A stretch of 64,000 bases of DNA from Paenibacillus dendritiformis (GTDB lineage Bacteria > Bacillota > Bacilli > Paenibacillales > Paenibacillaceae). Position numbers and translations under genes: made by a program. This document shows, piece by piece, positions 1 to 8,072 of the stretch; within the stretch, counting starts at the first letter, position 1, and each line of letters opens with the position of its first letter. The notes beneath the pieces are model-generated. The model worked only from the letters and a program-made list of their open reading frames with translations. It was not told the DNA's origin and searched no databases. The DNA is taken from NCBI RefSeq assembly GCF_021654795.1, contig NZ_AP025344.1:1116001-1180000 (forward strand). The letters are read 5' to 3'.

Positions 1-587
1 CTGTACGACGTGCTTGGCCTCACACACGGAACCCCGGTATTGTCCGACGACGACGCGGTCAAATACATCGATGATACTGAGCACGAAAAAGAAACGCTGG
101 CGACCAATCACGTACCCATATTTAATATCAATTTGCCATAGCTGGTTCACCCCGGTTACCGTCCGGTTTCTCGGTACTCTTCGAGGATGTTTGCTTGTTT
201 TCTTCCGTTGTTTCTGAAGAATTCCTAACTCTTTGCAAATGCGGTACGCCTTTTTCTTGTTTAGAATCAATCCACGTTGTTTGCGGAGGCACAGCGCCAA
301 ATTCTTATACCCATAAATGTGCTCTTCTCCTTCCAGGAGTTCGAGCATCCATTCTTTAATCTGTTCATCTGAAACTTTCCGGCCCGTGTTCGTAGAGGAA
401 AATCCAGGCACAGGACGCCCTTTTAGAGCGCATGAAGCCTGTTCTTCGGTACTGGATGCCTCTCGTTTCTTCCGGCCATAGTACGTCGATTCGCGAACTT
501 TCAGGATACGCAGAACTTTAGCTGCTGCATGCCCCCGCTTAATAAACGGTTCTGCTATTTCAAGTCTTTCAGATAAGCGGGGTTCTT
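1..587 (-). CDS. IS3-family transposase OrfB (integrase part), partial
   Basis: This is the DDE integrase half of an IS3-type transposase, acting on DNA ends in the cytoplasm. Reading the minus strand in the -1 frame relative to orfA gives an open frame of about 195 codons with no stop down to base 1. It contains the typical HTH_21-like segment (YGYKNLALCLRK) and, around base 110-145, the start of the rve core with LWQIDIKYGYV, whose D is the first catalytic acidic residue. The remaining D and E lie outside the window. No in-frame ATG exists near its beginning, so it is most likely made only as an OrfAB fusion by ribosomal frameshifting. Confidence 0.85.
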
Positions 588-875
588 CTTTTTTACGACT
601 TCTCGCAGGATCTCGATCTCAAGCTCTTTTTCACCCAGGAGCTTTTTTGCCTGCTCGAACTTTGCCTCTACCTCTTGAAGTCGACGGAGTTCTTGCAGAT
701 GCTCGTCTGCTGCGGGTATCTCCTCTTGGCTAATTTCGTCACGGTGGTCTCTAACCCAAACACGTACCGTCTCCGGATGGACACCGTACATTCGGGCAAG
801 TGTTCCCACCTTAATGCCGGCCATTGCTTCCTTTACAATTTGCAGGCGTTTTTCCTTGCTAAAGTGCTTTCCCAT
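555..875 (-). CDS. IS3-family transposase OrfA
   Basis: A 106-residue protein starting MGKHFSKEKRL. Residues 5-45 form the helix-turn-helix of the Tnp_1 family (IVKEAMAGIKVGTLARMYGV...ETVRVWVRDH), which binds the element's ends. Residues 60-100 are Glu/Lys/Leu-rich with heptad spacing, the leucine-zipper coiled coil typical of OrfA. It ends in the slippery region used to make OrfAB. Upstream, TATAAG-like sequence at about 903-908 could be part of the junction promoter, but this was not resolved. It looks intact. Confidence 0.9.
   Translation of the reverse strand: MGKHFSKEKRLQIVKEAMAGIKVGTLARMYGVHPETVRVWVRDHRDEISQEEIPAADEHLQELRRLQEVEAKFEQAKKLLGEKELEIEILREVVKKKNPAYLKDLK
588..594 (-). promoter_or_regulatory. 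Programmed -1 frameshift heptamer A_AAA_AAG of the IS3 element
   Basis: On the minus strand the orfA codons GTA AAA AAG contain the heptamer A AAA AAG exactly in zero-frame phase, the classic IS3 slippery site. A -1 slip enters the orfB frame (AAA GAA GAA CCC...), which is open to the window edge. The stimulatory structure was not analysed. Confidence 0.8.
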
Positions 876-950
876 ACTAGTTGTCCCCCTCTGATAACAG
901 CTTATAATATTGGAGCCGGAAGCTCCAGTTTAATTAGGGGGCCTAGGAGT

Positions 951-1220
951 TTATGCAGGATTTCGCTTACTGAATAGGAGCGTCTGGAGAAATCGTGGAG
1001 TTTTGCGGATTTCGACTGCCGGATGGGCGTGTCTAGGGAAATGGTGCAGTTTTCAGAATGGTGGAAATATCCATTTTCCTACTCAAAACTTCTTTCTCAA
1101 CAGCCTGACAGCTGCAGCTTTTCGCCCCAAATCCCTTCCACCCAGCCCAAAACGGAGGAGATTGCTGCACATTTGCAGGATTTCCTTGGTCCCGATCGGG
1201 CGTACAGAAAAAAGCTGCAG
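951..1220 (+). repeat. Array of ~50-bp hairpin repeat units (locus 1 of 3)
   Basis: Clear units at 951-1000 (50 bp), 1001-1049 (49 bp) and 1171-1220 (50 bp), with degenerate material between. Each unit begins TTWTGCRGGATTTC-like and ends GAAATCNTGSAG-like, so the junction of two units can form a stem (GAAATC...GATTTC). A middle block GGCGTGTCTGG recurs. The same family is seen at 20236-20397 and 61159-61381. No protein-coding sense was found in 946-1405. Confidence 0.75.
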
Positions 1221-1359
1221 AATTGCAGTTTTGGCCGAAGCCGCCGGACGGCCGGGATAAGCCCCCGCTTCCGCCGGCGAGGAATGTTCACGTGATTGCT
1301 ACATTTTATAGCTAGATGGAGTCATGTCAGGCGTAAGCAGCTCGGTTACACTGTGGAAG

Positions 1360-1375
1360 CGTGATCTGGATCACA
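1360..1375. promoter_or_regulatory. CRP/FNR-type palindrome upstream of the DUF4198 gene
   Basis: The sequence CGTGATCTGGATCACA is 9/10 at the conserved half-site positions of TGTGA-N6-TCACA, the CRP/FNR consensus. It lies about 30 bp before the chosen start at 1406. That is too close for ordinary class II activation, so if bound it might repress or sit downstream of the promoter. Confidence 0.4.
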
Positions 1376-1405
1376 ATTTCGCAATGGAAGGGTTGGGATA
1401 AAGGT

Positions 1406-2473
1406 ATGAACATGAAAAAAACCGCCAGCATCCTGCTGGGCACGCTGCTGTCCGCCACGATCGCCATCCCCGCGCTCGCGCATGACGGATGGTCGCAGAC
1501 GAACAGTCCCGTCATTGGCGCGGGCGAGGTCGCCTATGTCGACATGATGCTCGGCAATCATTCCAATGAGCACCGCAGCTACCGCATCGCCGGCCAATGG
1601 AGCCCGGATTCCTCGCAAGTCTACGTCGTGAGCCCGGCGGGCAAAAAGATCGACATTACCGATACGCGCTTCTACGCGGGCGAAGCGGCGACAGAGACGG
1701 AGCCGGCGGTGAACAACTATTTTGTCTCTTCCTTCTCCTCCTCCCAGCCTGGAGCCTATATCGTCTCCGTGGAGGGAGACAGCATCTTCCAGGGAGCCGA
1801 TGCGGCGAGCCGCACCTTGCGGAGCGCCAAATCGTTCGTCGCCGTCATGGACATCCCGACGATGAAGCGGGCCTCCTTGCTGACCGGCTTCCAGCGGCAA
1901 GTGAGCCCGGACCGCGCCGAGCTGGTGCCGTTGTTCAATCCGGCTGCGGCCCAAGCGAACACCACCGCAGAAGTCCAATTGCTGCTCAAGGGCAAGCCGC
2001 TGGCCGATACCGAAGTATCGCTTATCCGCCGCAGCAATTCGGAAGCGGCGACCGTGAAGACGGATGCCAAGGGCATCGTCAAGTTCAAGCTGGGCGGCGC
2101 CGACTATTATTTGCTGCGCGCCAAGCCGGCCGCCAATGAGAAGCGCGAGGGCGAGTATGACACCGTCAGCTATGAAGCGACGATGACCTTCATCGCCCAG
2201 AACGGCGCCTACGAACTGTCAGGCACCCCGGCCGAAGCGAAGCCGCAGGTGTTCCTGAACGGCAAGGCGCAACCGGATGCCTCGTTCTCGTTCGCCAACG
2301 GCACGCTGGCGGCGGATGCGGCCTGGGTGAAGGAGGCCTTTGGCGGCAAGACCAAGAACGCCGCATCTGCGGTCTCGCTGCGGGAGGCGGCTTCCGAGGC
2401 GGGGGCCGTGCTGGAATATTTGCCGGCGGTCGGAGCGAACCGCGCCGCCGTCTACTTGTACCTGACGAAATAA
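1406..2473 (+). CDS. Secreted DUF4198-like protein (metal-uptake or envelope accessory)
   Basis: A 355-residue exported protein. The start at 1406 (MNMKKTASILL) gives a clean signal peptide ending IAIPALAHDGW; an upstream in-frame ATG at 1361 would add 15 polar residues and is less likely. The mature part begins HDGW, and has beta-rich segments (VIGAGEVAYVDMMLGNHS, KGKPLADTEVSLIRR) resembling DUF4198/NikK-like periplasmic proteins, which occur with nickel or cobalt transporters and metal-handling genes. It lies just before the CopC-CopD fusion in the same direction (88 nt gap), consistent with a joint role in copper or other metal handling at the membrane. The exact ligand is unknown. Confidence 0.6.
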   Translation: MNMKKTASILLGTLLSATIAIPALAHDGWSQTNSPVIGAGEVAYVDMMLGNHSNEHRSYRIAGQWSPDSSQVYVVSPAGKKIDITDTRFYAGEAATETEPAVNNYFVSSFSSSQPGAYIVSVEGDSIFQGADAASRTLRSAKSFVAVMDIPTMKRASLLTGFQRQVSPDRAELVPLFNPAAAQANTTAEVQLLLKGKPLADTEVSLIRRSNSEAATVKTDAKGIVKFKLGGADYYLLRAKPAANEKREGEYDTVSYEATMTFIAQNGAYELSGTPAEAKPQVFLNGKAQPDASFSFANGTLAADAAWVKEAFGGKTKNAASAVSLREAASEAGAVLEYLPAVGANRAAVYLYLTK

Positions 2474-2561
2474 AACCGGCTTCCCTTGGGCGCGCCGCTG
2501 CATGTGGTGGCGGCCCGTCTGTCCGGGAATAGAAGCATGTCAGAAGTCAGGAGGAACGTTT

Positions 2562-4556
2562 ATGGGAAAAGGGAAGGGAAATTCGAGACAACCCGGCTGT
2601 TTGCTGGGTATAGCCGCCTTGCTGCTCTCCCTTCTGCTTCATCCGCTGACCGTATCGGCCCATGCGAATCTGGCGTCATCGAAGCCGCTGGCGGATGCGG
2701 AGCTGGACACGGCGCCGACGGAGATACGCATCGCGTTCACCGAGGGCATCGATGCGAAGCTGAGCTCGCTGACGCTGTGGGACGAGGATGGGCGCGAGAT
2801 CGGCGGCGCCGTGAGCGGGGAAGGCGGCGACACGCTGGTCAAGGCTCTTCCCGAGCTCAAGAACGGCGTCTATAAGGTGAAGTGGCAGGTGCTGTCGGTG
2901 GACACGCATGTCACCGAGGGCTCGTACCGCTTCGCGGTCGGGACGACGCTGGACAAGAGCGGGCCCGCGCCGACCAAGTCGCTGGACGACATCGACGAGC
3001 CGCAAGCCAAGCCGGACAGGGGCTCACCGAGAGAGGACGGGAAGGGCGATCCCGTGAAGCCCGGGGCTCCGGCAGGTGGAACGGCCCAGCCGGACAGAAG
3101 CGGGCCGCAGCCTCCGGCTGACCAGACAGAGCCGGCCGGCGGCGAGACGGATGCCGGAGCGTCCGGCCCCGGCAAGGCGGGCCCGCGTCAGCCGGCTCCC
3201 GATCAGGCGAAGGAGCCGAAGGCGCTGCCCGCCGCGCCCGCTTCGTCCGGCTCCGGAAGCGGCGCGCCCGGAGATGCCGCGGCATCTCCGGCCGGGGAGC
3301 TTGGCCGAGCGGACCCGGACAAGGGGCAGCAAGCTCCTTCCGTCCAGGCTTCAGCAGCCGAAGCTGCGCCATCGGCCGGCCAAGAGAACGGAAGCCGGGA
3401 AGCGGAGGCGGCTCACCCGAAGCCGTCCGATCCATCCGGAGCGGAACAGGATGAGGGAAGCGCGCCGGTCGGAGAACAAGCCGCGGCACCCGGCAGCCAG
3501 GATGCCCGTTCGGCGGATGGGGCCGCGCCTGATGAAGCTCCTGATGACGTGCCTGGGGCGTCCGCCGATCGCGCCCATCATCATGACCATGCATCCGGCC
3601 ATACGGCGCAAGGTACAGGCATGACTGATCGGTGGAATACTGTGATACGCATTGTCAATATTATGACGACAGCCGCCTTATTTGCCCTCCTGTTCCATCA
3701 TTGTTCGGTCGGGAGGGGAGGGCCGCGGCTGGCGGACATGGCCGCACGGACCCATAAGGCGGCGCAGGCTGCCGCGCTTGCGGCCGCATGCCTCTATGCG
3801 CTGACCTATGCGGCGCATATGCTGCTGCTTGCCGCGCAGCTGACGCCCGCCGGATCCGGCGCCGGTGCCATCGTCTCCACGGCGTGGACATTGGCCGTAG
3901 CGACGCGCGTCGGCCTGGCGGACGCAGCGCGCATCGTGCTGGCCGCCGGACTATGCGGGACGCTCCTGATGAGGCAGCGCCCATCCCATCGGCCGTTGGC
4001 CGCCCTGCGCGGCCTGCTGCTCTTCGGCCTGGCGCTGACCTTCCCGTTGACCGGCCATGCCGCATCCGGGGCCCCGCTGCAGGCGGCGGCCGCTGTCGTC
4101 TCGCATGCGCTGCATTTCGCGACGGCAGGCATCTGGTTCGGCGGCCTCGCCGGGCTGCTGATTGTCACCCGGAGCCTGCGCCGGCAGCCCGATGCGGATG
4201 CATTCGCGGAAGCAGGGCTCCTCTGGTCGCGCTTCTCAGCCGCCGCCCTGCCTTTGACGGTCATCACGGTAGTGACCGGCTTGGTGCTGGCGGTGATGCA
4301 TGTCGGAAGTTGGGAGGCGCTCTATACGTCTGCTTACGGACAGACGCTGCTCGTCAAGAGCGCGCTCTATGCGGGCGTGCTCGTGATTGCCGCCTTCCAC
4401 CGGTTCTTCTGGCTGCCCGCCTTCATGAAGCAGGAAGGCGACCCGGAGCGGGTCCGGGTCTTTCTGCGCGGCGTCAGTCTGGAGGCAGCTTGCGGCGCGG
4501 TTATATTTATTACCGCCGGGATGTTGTCCACCGGAATGCCGCCGGGCTTGGGCTAA
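2562..4556 (+). CDS. CopC-CopD fusion, copper resistance/uptake membrane protein
   Basis: A 664-residue protein. Start at 2562 follows AGGAGG; signal peptide 1-33 ends TVSA-HANL, leaving the N-terminal His that CopC uses as copper ligand. Residues 34-130 are the CopC beta-sandwich (SSKPLADAELDTAP..., VLSVDTHVTEGSYRFAVG). Residues 130-350 are a very long low-complexity linker rich in Ala, Pro, Gly, Asp and Glu, ending in a His cluster (HHHDHASGH). Residues 354-664 carry about eight membrane helices of CopD, including HALHFATAGIWFGGLAGLL. Family knowledge: CopCD (YcnJ-like) moves copper across the membrane. The linker is unusually long for this family. Confidence 0.85.
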   Translation: MGKGKGNSRQPGCLLGIAALLLSLLLHPLTVSAHANLASSKPLADAELDTAPTEIRIAFTEGIDAKLSSLTLWDEDGREIGGAVSGEGGDTLVKALPELKNGVYKVKWQVLSVDTHVTEGSYRFAVGTTLDKSGPAPTKSLDDIDEPQAKPDRGSPREDGKGDPVKPGAPAGGTAQPDRSGPQPPADQTEPAGGETDAGASGPGKAGPRQPAPDQAKEPKALPAAPASSGSGSGAPGDAAASPAGELGRADPDKGQQAPSVQASAAEAAPSAGQENGSREAEAAHPKPSDPSGAEQDEGSAPVGEQAAAPGSQDARSADGAAPDEAPDDVPGASADRAHHHDHASGHTAQGTGMTDRWNTVIRIVNIMTTAALFALLFHHCSVGRGGPRLADMAARTHKAAQAAALAAACLYALTYAAHMLLLAAQLTPAGSGAGAIVSTAWTLAVATRVGLADAARIVLAAGLCGTLLMRQRPSHRPLAALRGLLLFGLALTFPLTGHAASGAPLQAAAAVVSHALHFATAGIWFGGLAGLLIVTRSLRRQPDADAFAEAGLLWSRFSAAALPLTVITVVTGLVLAVMHVGSWEALYTSAYGQTLLVKSALYAGVLVIAAFHRFFWLPAFMKQEGDPERVRVFLRGVSLEAACGAVIFITAGMLSTGMPPGLG

Positions 4557-4559
4557 ATG

Positions 4560-4610
4560 ACACCCTTTTGACCATGGAATGAACTTTCATCGTCAAAAGG
4601 GTGTTCTTTT
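4560..4610 (+). terminator. Rho-independent terminator after copCD
   Basis: Perfect 13-bp arms ACACCCTTTTGAC (4560-4572) and GTCAAAAGGGTGT (4592-4604), 19-nt loop, followed by TCTTTT. Confidence 0.85.
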
Positions 4611-4652
4611 ATTCATTTCCAGAATATAATAGATATTAATTTAGAATTATTA

Positions 4653-4681
4653 TTGATTAGCTGTATTGGATGTGATACATT
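4653..4681 (+). promoter_or_regulatory. Sigma-A type promoter of the catalase gene
   Basis: TTGATT (4653-4658), 17-nt spacer, TACATT (4676-4681). The predicted transcription start near 4688 is just before the Fur/PerR box at 4694-4708. Confidence 0.55.
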
Positions 4682-4693
4682 AGTTGATGAAAA

Positions 4694-4708
4694 TGATAAT
4701 TATTATCA
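4694..4708. promoter_or_regulatory. Perfect 7-1-7 Fur/PerR box upstream of catalase
   Basis: TGATAATTATTATCA is a perfect inverted repeat (7-1-7) matching the Bacillus Fur-family consensus. It overlaps the predicted transcription start and lies 44 bp before the katA start. In Bacillus, katA is repressed by PerR and derepressed by peroxide, so PerR is the likelier regulator; Fur boxes share this sequence. Confidence 0.8.
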
Positions 4709-4751
4709 CTTGATAGTGATTTGATTTCACTCGACTAACGGAGGGGATTTG

Positions 4752-6224
4752 ATGAAGGAATCCAATTTCATGACGACCAATCAGGGTGCGCCCGTTGCCA
4801 ATAATCAGCAGTCGAAAACCGCCGGGGCGCGCGGCCCCGTTCTGCTCGAAGACTATCATCTTATCGAGAAGCTGGCTCACTTCGATCGGGAACGCATTCC
4901 GGAGCGGGTCGTGCATGCGCGCGGAGCGGGCGCGTTCGGCGTGTTCAAGCCTTACCGCAGCATGGCGAAGTACACGCGGGCGGCGTTTCTCCAGGATCCC
5001 GATGCAGAGACACCCGTCTTTGTCCGGTTCTCGACCGTGATTCATGGCGGGACCTCCCCGGAGACCGTGCGGGATCCGCGCGGATTTGCCGTCAAATTTT
5101 ATACGACGGAAGGCAACTACGATCTGGTTGGCAATCATCTTCCGATTTTTTTCATCCGCGACGCCATCAAATTCCCGGACATGGTCCACTCGCTGAAGCC
5201 GGCCCCGCATACGAATGTACAGACGCCGGATCATTATTGGGACTTCATGTCACTGTCTCCGGAATCGACGAATATGATGACTTGGCTCTTCTCGGACCTC
5301 GGCATTCCGGCCAACTATCGCGAGATGGACGGCTTCAGCGTCCACGCGTTCAAATGGGTCAATGAGAAAGGCGGCGTCGTGTACGTCAAATATACATGGA
5401 AATCGCTGCAGGGCGTTCGCGGCTTGAGCGTTGAGGAAGCGGAGCGGATTCAAGCCAAAGATTTCAGCCATGCGACGCGCGATCTGCATCAGGCGATTGA
5501 AGAAGGCCGTTACCCGGAATGGGAGCTCTGCGTTCAAATGCTGGAGCCTTCGCGTCTGGACGATTTCGACTTCGATCCGCTTGATCCGACGAAGGTATGG
5601 CCCGAAGCGAGTATACCGATGATGAAGGTAGGCAGGATGACGCTGAATCAGAACCCGGACAATTATTTCGCCCAGGTCGAGCAGGCGGCGTTCTCCCCTA
5701 GCGCGCTTGTGCCCGGCATTGAACCGTCCGAGGACAAATTGCTTCAGGGCCGTCTCTTTTCCTATCCGGATACGCAGCGGCACCGGCTCGGTCCGAACTA
5801 CCTGCAAATCCCGGTGAACTGCCCGTTCGCCCGGGTAAGGAATCATCAACGGGACGGGTTGATGACCATGAAGCAGGATACGTCCCCGGTCAACTACGAG
5901 CCGAATAGTCATGCCGGGGCATATCCGGAAGCGGGCGAGGCTTATGCCGAGAGCGAAACGGCGGTGGAAGGAACGACGATGCGCCGCTCGATAGACAAGA
6001 CGAATAATTTCGGCCAGGCCGGAGAGAAATATCGTGAAATGTCCCCGGAGGAACAGGATCGGCTCGTGCAGAACCTGGTGAACGATCTGAAGCAGGTACG
6101 CCCCGAAGTTCAAATGCGGGCGCTGTGCAATTTCTTTCGGGCCGATGCGGAGTATGGAATGAAGCTTGCGGCCGGGCTTGGCGTGGATATGAGCGAATAT
6201 TTGCAGCATGCACCGCGTTCCTAG
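4752..6224 (+). CDS. katA: Monofunctional heme catalase
   Basis: A 490-residue cytoplasmic catalase that dismutates hydrogen peroxide. ATG at 4752 follows GGAGGGG; a second ATG at 4770 is possible. Motifs seen: distal His in ERVVHARGAGAFG, VFVRFSTVIHGGTSPETVRDPRGFAVKFY, the Asn region DLVGNHLPIFFIRDA, and the heme-Tyr signature RLFSYPDTQRHRLG. Length and motifs match small-subunit Bacillus KatA. A perfect Fur/PerR box overlaps the promoter. A truncated Fur-family gene follows 51 nt downstream. Confidence 0.95.
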   Translation: MKESNFMTTNQGAPVANNQQSKTAGARGPVLLEDYHLIEKLAHFDRERIPERVVHARGAGAFGVFKPYRSMAKYTRAAFLQDPDAETPVFVRFSTVIHGGTSPETVRDPRGFAVKFYTTEGNYDLVGNHLPIFFIRDAIKFPDMVHSLKPAPHTNVQTPDHYWDFMSLSPESTNMMTWLFSDLGIPANYREMDGFSVHAFKWVNEKGGVVYVKYTWKSLQGVRGLSVEEAERIQAKDFSHATRDLHQAIEEGRYPEWELCVQMLEPSRLDDFDFDPLDPTKVWPEASIPMMKVGRMTLNQNPDNYFAQVEQAAFSPSALVPGIEPSEDKLLQGRLFSYPDTQRHRLGPNYLQIPVNCPFARVRNHQRDGLMTMKQDTSPVNYEPNSHAGAYPEAGEAYAESETAVEGTTMRRSIDKTNNFGQAGEKYREMSPEEQDRLVQNLVNDLKQVRPEVQMRALCNFFRADAEYGMKLAAGLGVDMSEYLQHAPRS

Positions 6225-6275
6225 CGCGAAGATAGAGAAGTTCAGCGTTTCTTTGAAAATTCTGTGAGGAAAGGA

Positions 6276-6572
6276 ATGGGGCACGTGAATCATAACAATC
6301 TGGAAGCTTCGGTTGTTCGGCAGGGCAAGGACAAAAAAATGCATATGACGCAGCAAAGAGAGGCCGTCTATGCTTGCATTCGTCAAGCGGCAACCCCATT
6401 GACCGCAATGGATGTTTTTCTGGCTTTGAAGTCGGGCGGGCATCGGATTTCCCTCTCTACCGTCTACTGCAGCTTGAAGTATTTCGTCAAACAAGGACTT
6501 GTTCACGAGCTTCAAGACGATCAGCTCTCCAAGCGTTACAAGCATGCCTGCCCCATCTGCCGCGGCGCGTAA
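6276..6572 (+). pseudogene. Truncated Fur/PerR-family regulator
   Basis: A 98-residue protein (start 6276, after GAGGAAAGG; GTG at 6264 is an alternative). Residues 20-85 are the winged-helix DNA-binding domain of the Fur family (MTQQREAVYACIR, HRISLSTVYCSLKYFVKQGLVHEL). It stops right after the first zinc-type motif, CPIC. The family normally has about 50 more residues forming the dimerisation and metal-sensing domain. The shifted frame just after CPIC reads RRVTAVHDVDREVP, like the Fur continuation, then also stops, so a frameshift plus further decay is likely. Position after katA suggests it was once its PerR-type regulator. Confidence 0.65.
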
Positions 6573-6622
6573 CGGCCGTTCATGATGTTGATCGCGAGGT
6601 TCCTTGAACCCGACAGACAGGA

Positions 6623-6654
6623 AGCCCTTTGCAGAACCGCTGCAGAGGGCTTTT
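6623..6654 (+). terminator. Rho-independent terminator after the fur-like gene
   Basis: Arms AGCCCTTTGCAG (6623-6634) and CTGCAGAGGGCT (6640-6651) pair with one G-T wobble over a 5-nt loop and are followed by a T run. No gene was seen in 6655-6869. Confidence 0.8.
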
Positions 6655-6869
6655 GATCTGCTTGCGGCCGGGCGGCGAGTATCTGAAACAAAATATTATA
6701 TTGAAGAAAACATATTTAAAATAATATTTCAATCGCGTATAATAAAGCTAACTTGGCAAACGCCCCTGTACAACGAATGTGCTAAAATCCACTTTTATTT
6801 TATATGGGTACTATAAAGTGTCGATTGCATCGTGCTATTGCGCTTATCGAAGAGGAGGGGGAGACTGCG

Positions 6870-8057
6870 ATGCGGATTGTCATGCCGAACCGCCCTTATC
6901 GTACCATCATTGGCCTGATGTCAGGCACATCGCTGGACGGAATCGATGCCGCCGTTGTCCGGGTGCACGGAAGCGGGATCGGAACGGAAGCCGAGCTGCT
7001 GGCGTTTCATTGCATCGAATATGATGACGGGCTGCGAGGCAGAATTAAGCGATTATGCGGAAAAGAGCATTCCCATGCCGCCGACCTCTGCATGATGAAT
7101 GCTTATCTTGGCCAGCGGTTCGCGGCGGCCGCCCGGGAAGCGGCAGCAGCGGCCGGGATTCGGATGGAAGACATCGATCTCGTCAGCTCCCACGGGCAGA
7201 CCGTCTGGCACCAGCCAGTGGCGGACGGCGAAGAGCCATATTGCGTTCCCTCCACGCTTCAAATCGGAGATTTATCCGTCATCGCGAAGCTGACAGGGCG
7301 GCCCGTGGTGGGGGATTACCGCCCCGCCGACATGGCCGTCGGGGGCCAGGGGGCACCGCTTACCCCCTATGCGGATTATCTCTTTCACCGCCATGAGCGC
7401 CTAGGCCGCATAGCCCAGAATATCGGCGGTATCGGGAACTGCACGGTCGTTCCGGCCGGGGCCGACGCGGATCAAGTGGTGGCCTTCGACACCGGGCCGG
7501 GCAATATGCTGATTGATCAGGCCGTCCATCGGCTGACGGAAGGGGCGCTGTCCTATGACCGCAATGGCGGCTGGGCCGCCCAAGGCCAGGTGAGCGAAGC
7601 ATGGCTGGCCGAGCTGCTGGAGCATCCTTACTATGCCCAGAAGCCGCGGAAGACGACGGGCAGAGAAATGTTCGGCGAGGCGTATGCCACGGATTTGATT
7701 CAGGACGGTCTGGAGCGGGGCTTGCCGGCTGCCGATATCGTGGCGACCTTCACGATGCTGACGGTGCGGACCATCGCCGGCGCATACCGCGATTTTATAT
7801 TTCCTGAGCATGACATCCATGACGTGATCGTCAGCGGAGGCGGGGCCCGCAACGAGACGATGATGCGATGGCTCGCGGCAGAACTGCCCCGACAGCGCGT
7901 CCAGCGCTCCGATGAGATTGGCTTGCCTGGCGATGCGAAGGAGGCGATTGCCTTCGCCGTGCTGGCGAATGAATTTGTGCACGGGATTGCCAATCAGCTT
8001 CCTTCCGTAACCGGAGCGTCGCGCCCAACCGTCATGGGCAAGCTTGCCCTTCCGTGA
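6870..8057 (+). CDS. anmK: Anhydro-N-acetylmuramic acid kinase
   Basis: A 395-residue sugar kinase that opens and phosphorylates 1,6-anhydro-MurNAc to MurNAc-6-phosphate with ATP, in peptidoglycan recycling. Start 6870 follows AGGAGGGGGAG. The AnmK signature TIIGLMSGTSLDGIDAAVV is at residues 12-30; further motifs are DLVSSHGQTVWHQP, RPVVGDYRPADMAVGGQGAPL, and VAFDTGPGNMLID. Full length for the family. A serine hydrolase gene follows after 15 nt, probably in the same operon. Confidence 0.95.
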   Translation: MRIVMPNRPYRTIIGLMSGTSLDGIDAAVVRVHGSGIGTEAELLAFHCIEYDDGLRGRIKRLCGKEHSHAADLCMMNAYLGQRFAAAAREAAAAAGIRMEDIDLVSSHGQTVWHQPVADGEEPYCVPSTLQIGDLSVIAKLTGRPVVGDYRPADMAVGGQGAPLTPYADYLFHRHERLGRIAQNIGGIGNCTVVPAGADADQVVAFDTGPGNMLIDQAVHRLTEGALSYDRNGGWAAQGQVSEAWLAELLEHPYYAQKPRKTTGREMFGEAYATDLIQDGLERGLPAADIVATFTMLTVRTIAGAYRDFIFPEHDIHDVIVSGGGARNETMMRWLAAELPRQRVQRSDEIGLPGDAKEAIAFAVLANEFVHGIANQLPSVTGASRPTVMGKLALP

Positions 8058-8072
8058 ATTCTGACGCGGAGC

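Larger units (their letters stand above)
1..945 (-). mobile_element. IS3-family insertion sequence (partial, runs off the left edge)
   Basis: Two overlapping minus-strand frames, orfA then orfB, with a frameshift signal between them, give the standard IS3 layout. The integrase part continues past base 1. The right limit at about 945 is inferred: from about 947 the sequence resumes as the hairpin-repeat array (GGAG followed by a repeat unit at 951), and bases 935-941 are a G-rich stretch of the kind seen at IS150-group ends. No target duplication can be checked because the other end is outside the window. Confidence 0.85.

Noticed and set aside
675..977. 100-codon plus-strand frame
   Set aside because: Antisense to the transposase orfA, which is the real gene.
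951..1220. CRISPR-like reading of the ~50-bp arrays
   Set aside because: Units are similar along their whole length with no constant repeat plus unique spacer, and no cas genes are present.
6604..6816. 70-codon frame between fur-like and anmK genes
   Set aside because: No ribosome site, no motif, and a terminator lies inside it.
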